Below, piece by piece: positions 31,167 to 39,778 of a stretch of 64,000 bases of DNA (positions are counted from its first letter, which is position 1; the number at the start of each line of letters is the position of its first letter). The DNA is from Gammaproteobacteria bacterium (lineage in GTDB: Bacteria; Pseudomonadota; Gammaproteobacteria; Burkholderiales; Burkholderiaceae_B): contig JAURJT010000060.1 in the NCBI GenBank assembly GCA_030832095.1, forward strand, positions 106,814 through 170,813, in the 5' to 3' direction. Below the pieces are notes generated by a model. That model was given only the letters and a program-made list of their open reading frames with translations, searched no databases and had not been told where the DNA came from. The position numbers were made by a program, and so were the translations under genes.

Positions 31167-31844
31167 TCAGCATTGCCCCAGTTCGGCAATCGACACCACT
31201 TGATTCGCAGCAATGACTAAGTGATCAAGCAAGGTGATATCCACCACGGCTAACGATTGCTTGAGTTGCCGCGTCAGCTCAATATCCGCGCGGCTTGCTT
31301 TGGCCCATCCCGAGGGGTGGTTATGCGCCAAAATCACTGCGGCGGCGTGGTGCGCTAAGCCAGCCTTGACCAGCTCGCGTGGATAGATCGTTGTTTCAGT
31401 GAGGGTGCCGCGCGAAATCTCAGTGGTGTGAATGAGTCGATGCTGATTGTCTAAAAACAGCGCCACGCAACGTTCGATCGACGCATGCCCGAGCAATGCC
31501 GTGCAATAGTCTCTGACCTGAGTCGGGTTTTTCAGAGAGCAGTCGCGTTTGAGATCTTCTTCAAGCGCGCGTTGTGCCAGCGCCGAAATCGCAGATAGCT
31601 GACAGATTCTGGCATCGCCCAGGCCGCAGATACCCCGTAGCTCGATGATCTTGGCGCTCAAAAGCGGCCTGACCCCGCCAAATTTGACCAAGAGGGCTTG
31701 AGCCAAGGCGATTGCATGCTGGCCCCGAGTACCCGTGCCTAAAATCAGTGCCAACAGCTCGGCGTCGGTGAGTGCGGAGGGGCCGGCTTGCAACAGGCGC
31801 TCGCGCGGTCGTTGGTTCAAAGGGATGGTATCGCGCAGGGTCAT
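31167..31844 (-). CDS. radC: RadC family JAB-domain protein
   Basis: A 225-residue RadC/YicR-type protein. The N-terminal helix-hairpin-helix-like part begins 'RERLLQAGPSALTDAELLA', and the C-terminal MPN+/JAMM metal site reads ILAHNHPSGWAKASRADIEL, with both His, the Ser and the Asp in place. Its biological role is unsettled; it is not clearly a DNA-repair protein despite the name. The frame is open to 32129, but that would run through the divergent fkpB gene; ATG 31844 gives the normal N terminus. Confidence 0.9.
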   Translation of the reverse strand: MTLRDTIPLNQRPRERLLQAGPSALTDAELLALILGTGTRGQHAIALAQALLVKFGGVRPLLSAKIIELRGICGLGDARICQLSAISALAQRALEEDLKRDCSLKNPTQVRDYCTALLGHASIERCVALFLDNQHRLIHTTEISRGTLTETTIYPRELVKAGLAHHAAAVILAHNHPSGWAKASRADIELTRQLKQSLAVVDITLLDHLVIAANQVVSIAELGQC

Positions 31845-31895
31845 CTCGAAGGCTCTAAAATAGGCGTTTTGCCAAGCCTGATACGGTGACAGATT

Positions 31896-32372
31896 TTGAC
31901 TGACCAAACTACAAACGCGCCGCCCGTTGTCCGTGCGGATTCTTACCTGACCTTGCACTATCGCATCGTTCTTGAAAGCGGCCCCGCCGCAGGCTCGACG
32001 TTTATGGATACCTTTACGGGTCGTCCCGCGACCTTGCAACTCGGTGGTGGGCAATGGTCGCCCGGCATGGAGACCCCGCTGCTCGGGCGTCCTGAGGGCG
32101 ATTGTTTTAGCTACACCTTGAAACCTCAAGACGCGTATGGCGATCGCAATCCTGATTTGCTTCAGCGTGTGTCGCGCGCGATGCTTACTGAGAATGCAGG
32201 CTCCGATGCGGGCTTTACCCCAGGGGACATGGTTGAGTTCACTGCGCCGAATGGCGGGCGTTATTCAGGTGTGTTGAAAGAGCTTGGCGATGACAGCGCC
32301 TTATTTGATTTCAATCATCCGTTGGCCGGGATCACTCTACGTGTCGACATTGATTTGCTAGGGGTGCTGTGA
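31896..32372 (+). CDS. fkpB: FKBP-type peptidyl-prolyl isomerase, SlpA/FkpB type
   Basis: A 158-residue FKBP with an inserted-flap (IF) domain, a prolyl isomerase/chaperone. '[14 protein letters not shown]', '[14 protein letters not shown]' and the IF-domain segment '[21 protein letters not shown]' identify it; '[15 protein letters not shown]' is the classic SlyD/SlpA end. It starts with TTG, with GGTGA six bases before. The stop overlaps the ispH ATG as TGATG. The fkpB-ispH pair is conserved in proteobacteria. Confidence 0.9.
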   Translation: MTDQTTNAPPVVRADSYLTLHYRIVLESGPAAGSTFMDTFTGRPATLQLGGGQWSPGMETPLLGRPEGDCFSYTLKPQDAYGDRNPDLLQRVSRAMLTENAGSDAGFTPGDMVEFTAPNGGRYSGVLKELGDDSALFDFNHPLAGITLRVDIDLLGVL

Positions 32373-33379
32373 TGACAGTTGTTTCAAGCGTCGATCTAAA
32401 AAATCTACCCAGCCAAAACGCTGAAATTTTGCTCGCCCAGCCTCGAGGCTTTTGCGCGGGGGTTGATCGTGCGATCGATATCGTTGAACGCGCGCTTGAG
32501 CTGCACGGCGCACCGATTTATGTGCGTCACGAAATCGTCCACAACCGCTATGTGGTTGAAGATTTGCGTACCAAGGGCGCCGTGTTTATTGACGAGCTTG
32601 AGCAAGTGCCGCCAGGCGGCATTGTGGTGTTTTCGGCGCATGGCGTGTCAAAAGCGGTGCGCCAAGACGCAGAGCATCGAGGCTTGCAGGTGTTTGACGC
32701 AACTTGCCCACTAGTCACCAAGGTGCACATTGAGGTCGAACGCATGCGCGCGGCTGGTCGAGAAATCATCATGATTGGCCACAAGGGACACCCTGAGGTT
32801 GAGGGCACGATCGGCCAGGCGAAAGACGGGATGTTTCTGGTTGAAACCGTAGAAGACGTCTTGGCGCTGCAAGTGACCAACCCTGCGCAACTGGCGTTTG
32901 TGACCCAAACCACGCTGTCTGTTGATGATGCGGCGGCGGTCGCCACAGCGTTACGCACAAAATACCCCTTAATCGTCGAGCCTAAAAAAAGTGATATTTG
33001 CTACGCCACGCAAAATCGTCAAGATGCTGTCAAGGTGCTGGCCCCAGAGTCCGATCTTGTCTTGGTGGTAGGCAGCGCAAACAGTTCAAATTCAAATCGA
33101 TTGCGCGAAGTCGCCGAGCGTAAAGGCATACCAGCCTATCTGATTGATGGCGCAGAGGCGATTGACCCAGCCTGGCTGCTTGGTCGTAGTCGTATAGGGA
33201 TTACAGCAGGTGCCTCGGCGCCTGAACTGTTGGTGCAGCAAGTCATTGAACGCTTGAAGTCTTTGGGCGCGATTTCGGTGCGCACTATGCCAGGCTTGCA
33301 CGAAAATGTTTCGTTTCCTCTGCCTAAAGGTTTGTCACGAAAGGTGACTGAGCCAGGTGACAGCCATGTCGTTGAATGA
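32372..33379 (+). CDS. ispH: 4-hydroxy-3-methylbut-2-enyl diphosphate reductase
   Basis: The last enzyme of the MEP isoprenoid route, a 4Fe-4S reductase making IPP and DMAPP (335 aa). The three cluster cysteines are in '[15 protein letters not shown]', '[13 protein letters not shown]' and '[12 protein letters not shown]'. The catalytic Glu lies in the family block '[14 protein letters not shown]', and '[10 protein letters not shown]' binds the diphosphate. ATG 32372 overlaps the fkpB stop; GTG 32369 is an alternative. Confidence 0.95.
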   Translation: MTVVSSVDLKNLPSQNAEILLAQPRGFCAGVDRAIDIVERALELHGAPIYVRHEIVHNRYVVEDLRTKGAVFIDELEQVPPGGIVVFSAHGVSKAVRQDAEHRGLQVFDATCPLVTKVHIEVERMRAAGREIIMIGHKGHPEVEGTIGQAKDGMFLVETVEDVLALQVTNPAQLAFVTQTTLSVDDAAAVATALRTKYPLIVEPKKSDICYATQNRQDAVKVLAPESDLVLVVGSANSSNSNRLREVAERKGIPAYLIDGAEAIDPAWLLGRSRIGITAGASAPELLVQQVIERLKSLGAISVRTMPGLHENVSFPLPKGLSRKVTEPGDSHVVE

Positions 33380-33479
33380 GGCAATTTTTGTTCAAAGGCT
33401 TTGACTGTTACCAAACGTTAAACCGCTAAGCGTGTTGGTGACAAGCGACTGGCGATAGTCAGCAAGACAGGAAGGTTAA

Positions 33480-34148
33480 ATGGCACAGTCTTTTGTTTCG
33501 TTGACGGCTAAACAAGTGATGCAAGATGCACCGGTGATTCCGGTGATCGTATTGCATGATGTCGCGCATGCCGTGCCACTTGCGCGCGCCTTGATGGCAG
33601 GTGGTATCCGGATGCTAGAGATCACCTTGCGCACGTCTGTTGCATTAGAGTGTATGCGCGTCATTCGAGCCGAGGTGCCCGAGGCGATTGTGGGGGCGGG
33701 CACGGTATGTCATGCGCGCGACGTTGATGCCTGCCTTGAAGCAGGTGCTCGGTTTGCCGTTAGCCCTGGGTATACGACGCAATTGGGGGCTGCTTGCCGC
33801 GACCGTGTGTTGCCGTTGCTGCCGGGCGTCGCCACCGCCAGCGAAATCATGCAGGCTCAACACGATGGTTATACCGAATTGAAGTTTTTTCCGGCAATAC
33901 AGGCAGGCGGTGTGGCGATGCTCAAAGCGTTGTATGGTCCTTTCTCGCACATTCAATTTTGTCCAACTGGCGGGATCACCGCGCAAAACGCAGGTGAGTT
34001 TTTAGCCTTGCCTAATGTGGCCTGTGTGGGCGGGTCTTGGTTAGTGCCGGCAGAGGCTTTGGTTCAGGCTGATTACGCGCGCATCGAAACCTTGGCGCGC
34101 CAAACGGCGAAGCTTGGTTCGCAAAACCGTGTGTCTCATCCCAGCTAA
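33480..34148 (+). CDS. eda: 2-dehydro-3-deoxyphosphogluconate (KDPG) aldolase
   Basis: Cleaves KDPG to pyruvate and glyceraldehyde-3-phosphate (222 aa). The Schiff-base lysine is in 'TELKFFPAIQAGG', and 'GAGTVCHARDVDACLEAGARF' and 'CPTGGITAQNAGEF' are the conserved KDPG-aldolase blocks. An AGGAAGG box precedes the ATG. Convergent with kdgK 74 bp away, so the pair completes 2-keto-3-deoxygluconate use: phosphorylation then aldol cleavage. No 6-phosphogluconate dehydratase (edd) is nearby, so this is more likely for hexuronate or KDG use than for glucose. Confidence 0.93.
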   Translation: MAQSFVSLTAKQVMQDAPVIPVIVLHDVAHAVPLARALMAGGIRMLEITLRTSVALECMRVIRAEVPEAIVGAGTVCHARDVDACLEAGARFAVSPGYTTQLGAACRDRVLPLLPGVATASEIMQAQHDGYTELKFFPAIQAGGVAMLKALYGPFSHIQFCPTGGITAQNAGEFLALPNVACVGGSWLVPAEALVQADYARIETLARQTAKLGSQNRVSHPS

Positions 34149-34222
34149 GTGCTGATATTTTTTGAAGTGATGACGCTAGGGTTGTGCTGCGCTTGTGTCT
34201 GAGACCGAGAGCTATCACCCGG

Positions 34223-35203
34223 TCACACGGCGGCTTGTACTTGCTGAGCGGTTGGTAAGCAAGCGACGGCGCCCCAGTTTTGTACCGCTATAGAGGCCGC
34301 AGTGTTTGCATAGCGGGCTGCCGTGACTAAGTCATCCCCTAGCGATAGTCTGGCTAGGATGTTGCCGCAAAAACAATCGCCCGCACCAGTGGCATCAACC
34401 ATACTGACATCACGACCGGGGATGAATACTGAGTCATATTTAGGCCGACCAGTCTTGCTGGCTGGCAGGCGTTGCTCACTGACTAACGCACCTTGTGCGC
34501 CAAGTTTAAGCACGACGCGGGATGCCCCTTGATCGTGCGACCAACGCGTGATGGCTTCTGGGTCAGTTAAACCAGTGAGTGTGGTCATGTCCTCGAGGCT
34601 GGGCAAAAACAAATCACAGCGACTGACTGTATTCGCGATATGAATGCGCGCGCGCTCAATCGACCAAAGCTTAAGCCTGAGATTTGAATCAAAGGACACC
34701 AAGGTACGAGACCGTCGCGCAATGTCGAGCGCAGCAAACACGGTATTACAGGCTTGTTCAGAAATCGCCAGCGATATGCCGGATACGTGCAGCCATTTTG
34801 CGCGCCCGATGATCGCAGCAGGAGTACCCGAGAGCCAGTTGACGTTCATTTTGCTGGCGGCCGAATCTGCACGCCGGTAGCTAAAGGCGTGGCCTTCTGG
34901 GCCATGGGTCACAAAATAAATGCCGGTAGGCGCATGCGTATCTAGTTCGAGACCTTCTGTGTTGACACCTTCTGTTTGCCAAAGTTGACGCAGCTGTTGC
35001 GCAAAGAGATCATCACCTAAGCGCGTCAGGTAAGCGGTGCGCACCCCAGCACGCGCGGCTGCAATCACCGCATTACTGGTGTCACCGCCAAAGCCTTGCA
35101 AATATTGAGGTTGGGTAGGTGAGGTTTGGTTGAATTCAACCATGGCCTCGCCTAGCGCAACGACATCAATATTTTTTTCGTGACGTGTTGTACTCAAAGT
35201 CAT
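34223..35203 (-). CDS. kdgK: 2-keto-3-deoxygluconate kinase (PfkB family)
   Basis: A 326-residue PfkB sugar kinase. 'GEAMVEFNQTSPTQPQYLQGFGGDTSN' at the start and the catalytic anion-hole motif 'DATGAGDCFCGNILARL' near residue 285 match KdgK, which phosphorylates KDG to KDPG. The eda gene next door supports the substrate call. Its start overlaps by 4 bp the stop of the upstream lipoprotein hydrolase, so the two are translationally coupled. Confidence 0.88.
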   Translation of the reverse strand: MTLSTTRHEKNIDVVALGEAMVEFNQTSPTQPQYLQGFGGDTSNAVIAAARAGVRTAYLTRLGDDLFAQQLRQLWQTEGVNTEGLELDTHAPTGIYFVTHGPEGHAFSYRRADSAASKMNVNWLSGTPAAIIGRAKWLHVSGISLAISEQACNTVFAALDIARRSRTLVSFDSNLRLKLWSIERARIHIANTVSRCDLFLPSLEDMTTLTGLTDPEAITRWSHDQGASRVVLKLGAQGALVSEQRLPASKTGRPKYDSVFIPGRDVSMVDATGAGDCFCGNILARLSLGDDLVTAARYANTAASIAVQNWGAVACLPTAQQVQAAV

Positions 35204-36303
35204 TTAGGCTGCACAAGTAAACCATCCTGATAAAACCGAGCCACCTCATTAAACAGGCTAAACCGCTTGACCTCGTTCATGATGCCGTGTGTGCCTTCGC
35301 TTAAGATCACCAATTTTTTGTTGGGCGAGTTAGTGAGCAACGGAAACAACGTTTCTGCCATGTACGGTGGTGTATCCGCATCCCACTCAGCCAAAATCAA
35401 CAAAGTGGGTACGGTGAGCAATTTAGGATCAAAGGCGGGTTTGCCAGCGCTCCAAAACAGACGACTGTCTTGCACGCTGCCATTGGGTGCGCGAACGTAC
35501 TTTGGATTAGCCTGCGAACCGACAGGATCTGAGGCAAAGGTGGCTTCGGCCCAAGCGTCAAACCAAGCTTTTGGCTGTGGGTCTCGACCAGGTATCACAC
35601 CGGTATTCTTGCGTTTGAAGGCGGCTTCAATCGTGACGGTACGATAGGCACCTAAGGCACCGCCCGAGTCGGTCAATGACGCAGTTTTGCGTAACCAAAT
35701 CGGTGCGAACAGTACCAGACGGTTCACCTTGTCAGCATGGCGTGTCGTGTACAGCGCGGTAATGGCTGTGCCCCAAGAGTGGCCGATTACGTTGATTTTC
35801 TCGACCCCGCGGCGCTTGCGTACAAAGTCTGCGGCAGCGGCGTAATCGCGGGCGGCGGTATCCGTATCAGCGATCGGTTTGTTTTGCATGGGCGGTTGAT
35901 CCATCGCTGCTGGGCGGGTTGATTTGCCGTAGCCGCGTATGTCAACCATATAAACGTCAAAACCTTGTTGAGCTAGCACGTCCATCCACGATAAGCCATC
36001 TAGACGCAGATCAAAGCCAGTTTCTGAAGGGTAGGTGGCACCATGCACGAATAAGACAACATTGTCTTTGTTAAAAGAGGTTGTTGTTGCCAGGCGCTTG
36101 TTTCGCACATACAGGTTAATCCCCGCGTCGTCGCTAGGGACCATAAAGTCTTCGATGACGAGCCGAGAATTGGCGGCCGTGGTGATGTTAGGTGCGTTGG
36201 CCGCCGTCTGCAGTGCACAACCGTTCAGGGATAAGGTGGCGATCCCTAAGGTCGTTAAGGCGACTAGCTGACGAAGTAATCGAAGTGGCGAGAGGGCGTT
36301 CAT
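35200..36303 (-). CDS. Alpha/beta-hydrolase fold lipoprotein
   Basis: A 367-residue exported hydrolase. The N terminus has a signal helix and lipobox LNGC (Cys29), so it should be anchored in a membrane facing the periplasm. The nucleophile elbow is GHSWG and a late catalytic His is in 'EGTHGIMNE'; the oxyanion segment is 'FVHGATYPS'. ATG 36303 is chosen because GGAGAC lies upstream; ATG 36330 is possible. Coupled to kdgK by a 4-bp overlap, which hints at an ester or lactone substrate that yields a sugar acid; that is inference. Confidence 0.8.
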   Translation of the reverse strand: MNALSPLRLLRQLVALTTLGIATLSLNGCALQTAANAPNITTAANSRLVIEDFMVPSDDAGINLYVRNKRLATTTSFNKDNVVLFVHGATYPSETGFDLRLDGLSWMDVLAQQGFDVYMVDIRGYGKSTRPAAMDQPPMQNKPIADTDTAARDYAAAADFVRKRRGVEKINVIGHSWGTAITALYTTRHADKVNRLVLFAPIWLRKTASLTDSGGALGAYRTVTIEAAFKRKNTGVIPGRDPQPKAWFDAWAEATFASDPVGSQANPKYVRAPNGSVQDSRLFWSAGKPAFDPKLLTVPTLLILAEWDADTPPYMAETLFPLLTNSPNKKLVILSEGTHGIMNEVKRFSLFNEVARFYQDGLLVQPK

Positions 36304-36350
36304 GGGTAGTCTCCGGATTATCTGAGCCAAAAAAAGACAGCTCTATTTTG

Positions 36351-36388
36351 TTTGTAGGGACAGAGTACAGTTTGTCTACACAGAGTAC
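36351..36388 (-). promoter_or_regulatory. Tandem 18-bp direct repeats upstream of hydrolase-kdgK
   Basis: Two direct repeats, TTTGTAGGGACAGAGTAC at 36351-36368 and TTTGTCTACACAGAGTAC at 36371-36388, match at 14 of 18 bases and are spaced exactly 20 bp apart, two helical turns. They end 48 bp upstream of the hydrolase ATG, so they could be an operator for a sugar-acid regulator. No regulator gene is adjacent. Confidence 0.45.
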
Positions 36389-36559
36389 TAGAGCGGGCTG
36401 CTGCTTGCAAGAAGGACGTCTCCCCCAGTTGCATGCGAAAATCAACTACGAATCAATGACCCGAATGTTATTTGATGGCTTTTTTTGTATGCTTTTTTGT
36501 AGTAGATCAATCATGAACTTTTTTGGTCATGACTTGATTCATTTTCTAGAAATTAAATA

Positions 36560-37378
36560 ATGAAACTTTGGGCCATTTCCGATCTGCATCTGGGTGTTGA
36601 ATCCAATCGACAGGGTTTGCGTGCCTTGCCTGCCCAACCGACAGACTGGTTGATTTTGGCGGGTGATATTTGTGAAAGCACTGACCTCCTGATTGAAGCC
36701 TTTATGTTGTGCACTCAAAAATTTGCAAAAGTGTTTTGGGTGCCTGGTAACCACGAGCTATGGCTTGTTGATCGACGTCGAGAGGTCATGACGAGCCCAA
36801 TGAAATATGCTGAACTTGTGCATGCAGCCAGGCGTTTTGGGGTGGTGACGCCTGAGGACCCATGGGTAGTGTTTCCGCCAACAGGTGCAGTGATCGTGCC
36901 GTTATTCACGTTGTACGACTATAGTTTTCGGCCTGACCATGTCAGTCGAGAGGATGTGGTCGAGTGGGCTGCTGAAATCGATAATGTGTGCACCGATGAA
37001 ATCGCGATCAAGCCTGGTGTCATGAAGACAATGGATCAATGGAACGCAACACTTTGTGATGCGGCTGAGGCGCGCTTTGAGCGTGAGCTTGCCCCGCAGG
37101 CGCGTACGATTTTGGTGAGCCATTTTCCGCTGCGCGAAGACTTGGTTCGCATCCCACGCGTGCCGCGTTTTACCCCTTGGTGCGGCACGCGGCGTACGCA
37201 TGATTGGCATGTGCGCTTTCGTGCAGACGTTGCCGTGAGCGGCCATTTGCATGTGCGCCACACCGATTGGCGTGACGGCGTGAGGTTTGAAGAAGTGTCG
37301 CTTGGGTATGCGCGCCAGTGGGATCAGGGCAAAGGGTTGCAGCACTATCTAAGGTTAATTTGTGGTGCTGACGATTAA
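36560..37378 (+). CDS. Metallophosphoesterase
   Basis: A 272-residue calcineurin-like phosphoesterase. The metal-site motifs appear in order: ISDLHLG (DxH), LILAGDICES (GDxx), VPGNHELW (GNHE), 'LVSHFPLRED' (H) and 'VSGHLHVRHTDW' (GHxH). It is complete for a single-domain enzyme with no signal peptide. The substrate is not predictable. The 256-bp region upstream is AT-rich and contains the divergent hydrolase promoter region. Confidence 0.88.
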   Translation: MKLWAISDLHLGVESNRQGLRALPAQPTDWLILAGDICESTDLLIEAFMLCTQKFAKVFWVPGNHELWLVDRRREVMTSPMKYAELVHAARRFGVVTPEDPWVVFPPTGAVIVPLFTLYDYSFRPDHVSREDVVEWAAEIDNVCTDEIAIKPGVMKTMDQWNATLCDAAEARFERELAPQARTILVSHFPLREDLVRIPRVPRFTPWCGTRRTHDWHVRFRADVAVSGHLHVRHTDWRDGVRFEEVSLGYARQWDQGKGLQHYLRLICGADD

Positions 37379-37564
37379 CGCGGGTTGATGTGACTTGCGG
37401 GGTCTGTGCGACGAGCCCCATGACATAAATCATCACAAATCCTCACATTTATTGCTTATTCTTGGTTTCTGCGCTCCTCGGGGTTGCATTCAGTTCGTCT
37501 TGATGGGTAATCTTGCAGGGCACTATGCTCTCTTTGGCCTGATTCCTTTTCCTAGAGGTTTTTT

Positions 37565-38134
37565 ATGTCATCGTCGAACTCATCTTCTTATTCTGGCTTG
37601 TCTTGTGCTTGCTGTGCAGACTTGCTGTCGCCCGCGCATAGCCGACGTGATTTTTTACGTGGTGCCGCGGGCGTTGGCTTGGCCGCCTTCCTGGCACCTC
37701 AGTTATCGTTTGCCGCTTCCGGTAACTACGAAGCAATGTTGTTGTCCTGTATCGACCCACGTTTTCAAAAGCCTGTGTTTGATCGTCAAGTCAAAGATGG
37801 CTTGGCTGACAAGTACAGTGCTTTCACTGTTGCAGGTGCCTCAATTGGCGTCGTTGCACCGGCCTTCAAAGCCTGGCAAGAAACCTTCTGGGAAAATCTC
37901 GCGGCTTCGATTCAGTTGCACAATATCAAGCAAGTGATTGTTGTGAATCATCGTGATTGTGGTGCTGCAAAAATTGCTTATGGCGAAGCGTCTGTTGCGA
38001 CACCCGCCGCAGAGACCGAAACACATAAAAATGCGTTACTGACTTTCAAGGCAGAGTTGGCCAAGCGCCAACCCAAACTAGGAAGCCAATTGGGTTTGAT
38101 GGCTCTTGATGGCAAAGTTGAACTGTTTAGCTAA
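37565..38134 (+). CDS. Exported beta-carbonic-anhydrase-like protein (Tat signal)
   Basis: A 189-residue protein with a twin-arginine signal SRRDFLRG (residues 26-33) and a hydrophobic stretch ending 'LSFAA', so it should be folded before export to the periplasm. The beta-class zinc ligands are kept: Cys62 with the Asp64-Arg66 pair in SCIDPRF, and His129/Cys132 in NHRDCGAAK. It is shorter than usual at the C terminus. A Cys-rich stretch, CACC, precedes the Tat motif (residues 14-17). Activity as a carbonic anhydrase is plausible but unproven for this exported subfamily. AGAGG precedes the ATG. Confidence 0.8.
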   Translation: MSSSNSSSYSGLSCACCADLLSPAHSRRDFLRGAAGVGLAAFLAPQLSFAASGNYEAMLLSCIDPRFQKPVFDRQVKDGLADKYSAFTVAGASIGVVAPAFKAWQETFWENLAASIQLHNIKQVIVVNHRDCGAAKIAYGEASVATPAAETETHKNALLTFKAELAKRQPKLGSQLGLMALDGKVELFS

Positions 38135-38152
38135 TTTGCGTCAGTCTCTTGC

Positions 38153-38181
38153 GAGTGCTTTGTTCACCCAACAAAGCGCTC
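38153..38181. terminator. Hairpin between convergent genes
   Basis: A 12-bp stem, GAGTGCTTTGTT with AACAAAGCGCTC (one wobble), around a CACCC loop. It lies in the 59-bp gap between the convergent carbonic-anhydrase-like and unknown genes. There is no T-run on the plus side, so terminator strength is uncertain. Confidence 0.45.
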
Positions 38182-38193
38182 GACATTGCCGAG

Positions 38194-38709
38194 TTACTTC
38201 GGCTTAGCGTACTCGCTGTCAATCCACGCGTGGGCGCTGTTTGAGTTGAGTTTGAAATCAGGTTTAACTTTGATTTGCGCCAACTCATTGCCATCAAGAT
38301 CTGTGGCGCTTAAGAGTGCGTGCGGATCGTCTTCGTCTAAGACGATATCCAAGGCCACAGTGATCTGTTGATTGTTGGCAGTGACTGTCAGTTTTTTGTG
38401 AAGTGTGGCTTGCAGGTGTTGTTCGTGACGGCGCACCACCTCAGACGCGGTTTTAACCAGCGTGTTAAAGGCGTTGATATCTAAAGGCTTGGGGTTCTTT
38501 TTATCGCGGCCCATGGTCCAAGGAGCGGTCAAGGCGGGCTCAGCCTGGCCATCAGGGGTCATCTCAACGGCCCAACCATCGTCGTCTTCATTTTTTATGA
38601 CCCGCGCTGTCCAGCCCTTTTGTGCCCACAGACGAGCTTCGTGGATGACGTCGGATTCTTGGGTGGGCCCTTCAGATTCAGGGTTTGTCGTGCTGGCGTG
38701 TGTGTTCAT
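38194..38709 (-). CDS. Conserved-looking protein of unknown function, 171 residues
   Basis: A cytoplasmic acidic protein, not recognised. The N-terminal ~20 residues are polar and disordered-looking (Thr, Ser, Glu). The middle has 'GWTARVIKNEDDDGWAVEMT' and 'PWTMGRDKKNPKPLDINAF', then a beta-rich end with 'IVLDEDDPHALLSATDLDG'. No signal peptide or membrane helix. It lies 24 bp downstream of chaA on the same strand, so they may share a transcript. Codon use looks like its neighbours. Confidence 0.75.
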   Translation of the reverse strand: MNTHASTTNPESEGPTQESDVIHEARLWAQKGWTARVIKNEDDDGWAVEMTPDGQAEPALTAPWTMGRDKKNPKPLDINAFNTLVKTASEVVRRHEQHLQATLHKKLTVTANNQQITVALDIVLDEDDPHALLSATDLDGNELAQIKVKPDFKLNSNSAHAWIDSEYAKPK

Positions 38710-38733
38710 CTGTCTATTTTAGACGCTGCCGAC

Positions 38734-39753
38734 TTAGGGTACCAAGCTTAAAAACAGATAGGCTGCAAAAACGACTAAGTGCACGACGCCTTGCAACACC
38801 GTGGCGCGCCCAATGGCGATGGTCAGCAGGCTCAGTAGAAAGGTCAGAGCTAAAAACGTCATGCCCAGACTATCAACGCCTAAGCTCAACGGCAAATCAA
38901 AAGAGATCGAGATAAAAGCGACTGCCGGGATGGTGAGCCCGATACTGGCAAGCGCCGAACCAAGTGAGAGGTTTAGGCTAGTTTGAAGACGATTTGCCAT
39001 TGCAGCGCGGGTGGCAGCCACTCCTTCGGGGAGTAGTACCAAAAGTGCGATAGCAATGCCGACGACCGAGCGCGGAGCGCCGACAGTATCGATTGCAGAT
39101 TCGATTGAGGGGCTGAGTGCCTTAGCCAGTAAGACCACAGCCACTAACGAGATCAGTAGCAAGACCACGCTGATCAGTGTTTTAGTATTTGACGGTGCAG
39201 GCGCATGGCTCTCAAGGTCGACAAGTTCGGTGTCGTGTGTGGGTAAAAAATAGTCGCGATGACGCACCGTTTGAATAAACACAAACGTGCCATAGAGAAC
39301 TAAAGACAAAACCCCCGCTAGCATCAATTGACTATTTGAAAACGTCGGGCCCGGAGTGGTCGTGGTGAAATTAGGCATGACCAACGTGAGCACTGCCAGC
39401 GCAATTAAGACCGCAAGGCTTGAGTTTGTGCCCTCTACTCGAAACGACAGAATGCGGTGCCGCAAACCACCTAGAAAAATCGAAACTCCAATGACGCCAT
39501 TCATCACGATCATCACTGCAGCAAACACTGAGTCGCGTGCAATCAAAGCGCCATCGGCACCTGCCGACAGCATAATTGAAACAATGAGCGCGACTTCGAT
39601 AATTGTGACTGAAATCGCTAACACAAGCGTACCTAGAGGTTCGCCAATTTTGTGCGCAATGACTTCGGCTTGATGTACGGCGTTAAGGACTGCGGCGATC
39701 AAGAGCACCGCCATCAAAATGATTTGCCAAAGTGTTTCGGGGTAAGGGATCAT
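38734..39753 (-). CDS. chaA: Calcium/proton antiporter, ChaA type
   Basis: A ~339-residue membrane antiporter of the CaCA superfamily with ten to eleven helices. The duplicated acidic alpha repeats are visible: 'GEPLGTLVLAISVTIIEVALI' and, in the second half, 'VGIAIALLVLLPEGVAATRAA'. E. coli ChaA exchanges Ca2+, Na+ or K+ for H+ at high pH. The frame is open to 39819, overlapping the upstream gene; ATG 39753 gives clean 25-bp spacing and is preferred, though no ribosome-binding site is clear. Confidence 0.88.
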   Translation of the reverse strand: MIPYPETLWQIILMAVLLIAAVLNAVHQAEVIAHKIGEPLGTLVLAISVTIIEVALIVSIMLSAGADGALIARDSVFAAVMIVMNGVIGVSIFLGGLRHRILSFRVEGTNSSLAVLIALAVLTLVMPNFTTTTPGPTFSNSQLMLAGVLSLVLYGTFVFIQTVRHRDYFLPTHDTELVDLESHAPAPSNTKTLISVVLLLISLVAVVLLAKALSPSIESAIDTVGAPRSVVGIAIALLVLLPEGVAATRAAMANRLQTSLNLSLGSALASIGLTIPAVAFISISFDLPLSLGVDSLGMTFLALTFLLSLLTIAIGRATVLQGVVHLVVFAAYLFLSLVP

Positions 39754-39778
39754 TAACGCGCGCTTTTTATCGATTAAT

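Noticed and set aside
31845..32129. N-terminal extension of the radC-like frame to 32129
   Set aside because: It runs antisense through the well-supported fkpB gene, is not RadC-like, and ATG 31844 gives the family's normal N terminus.
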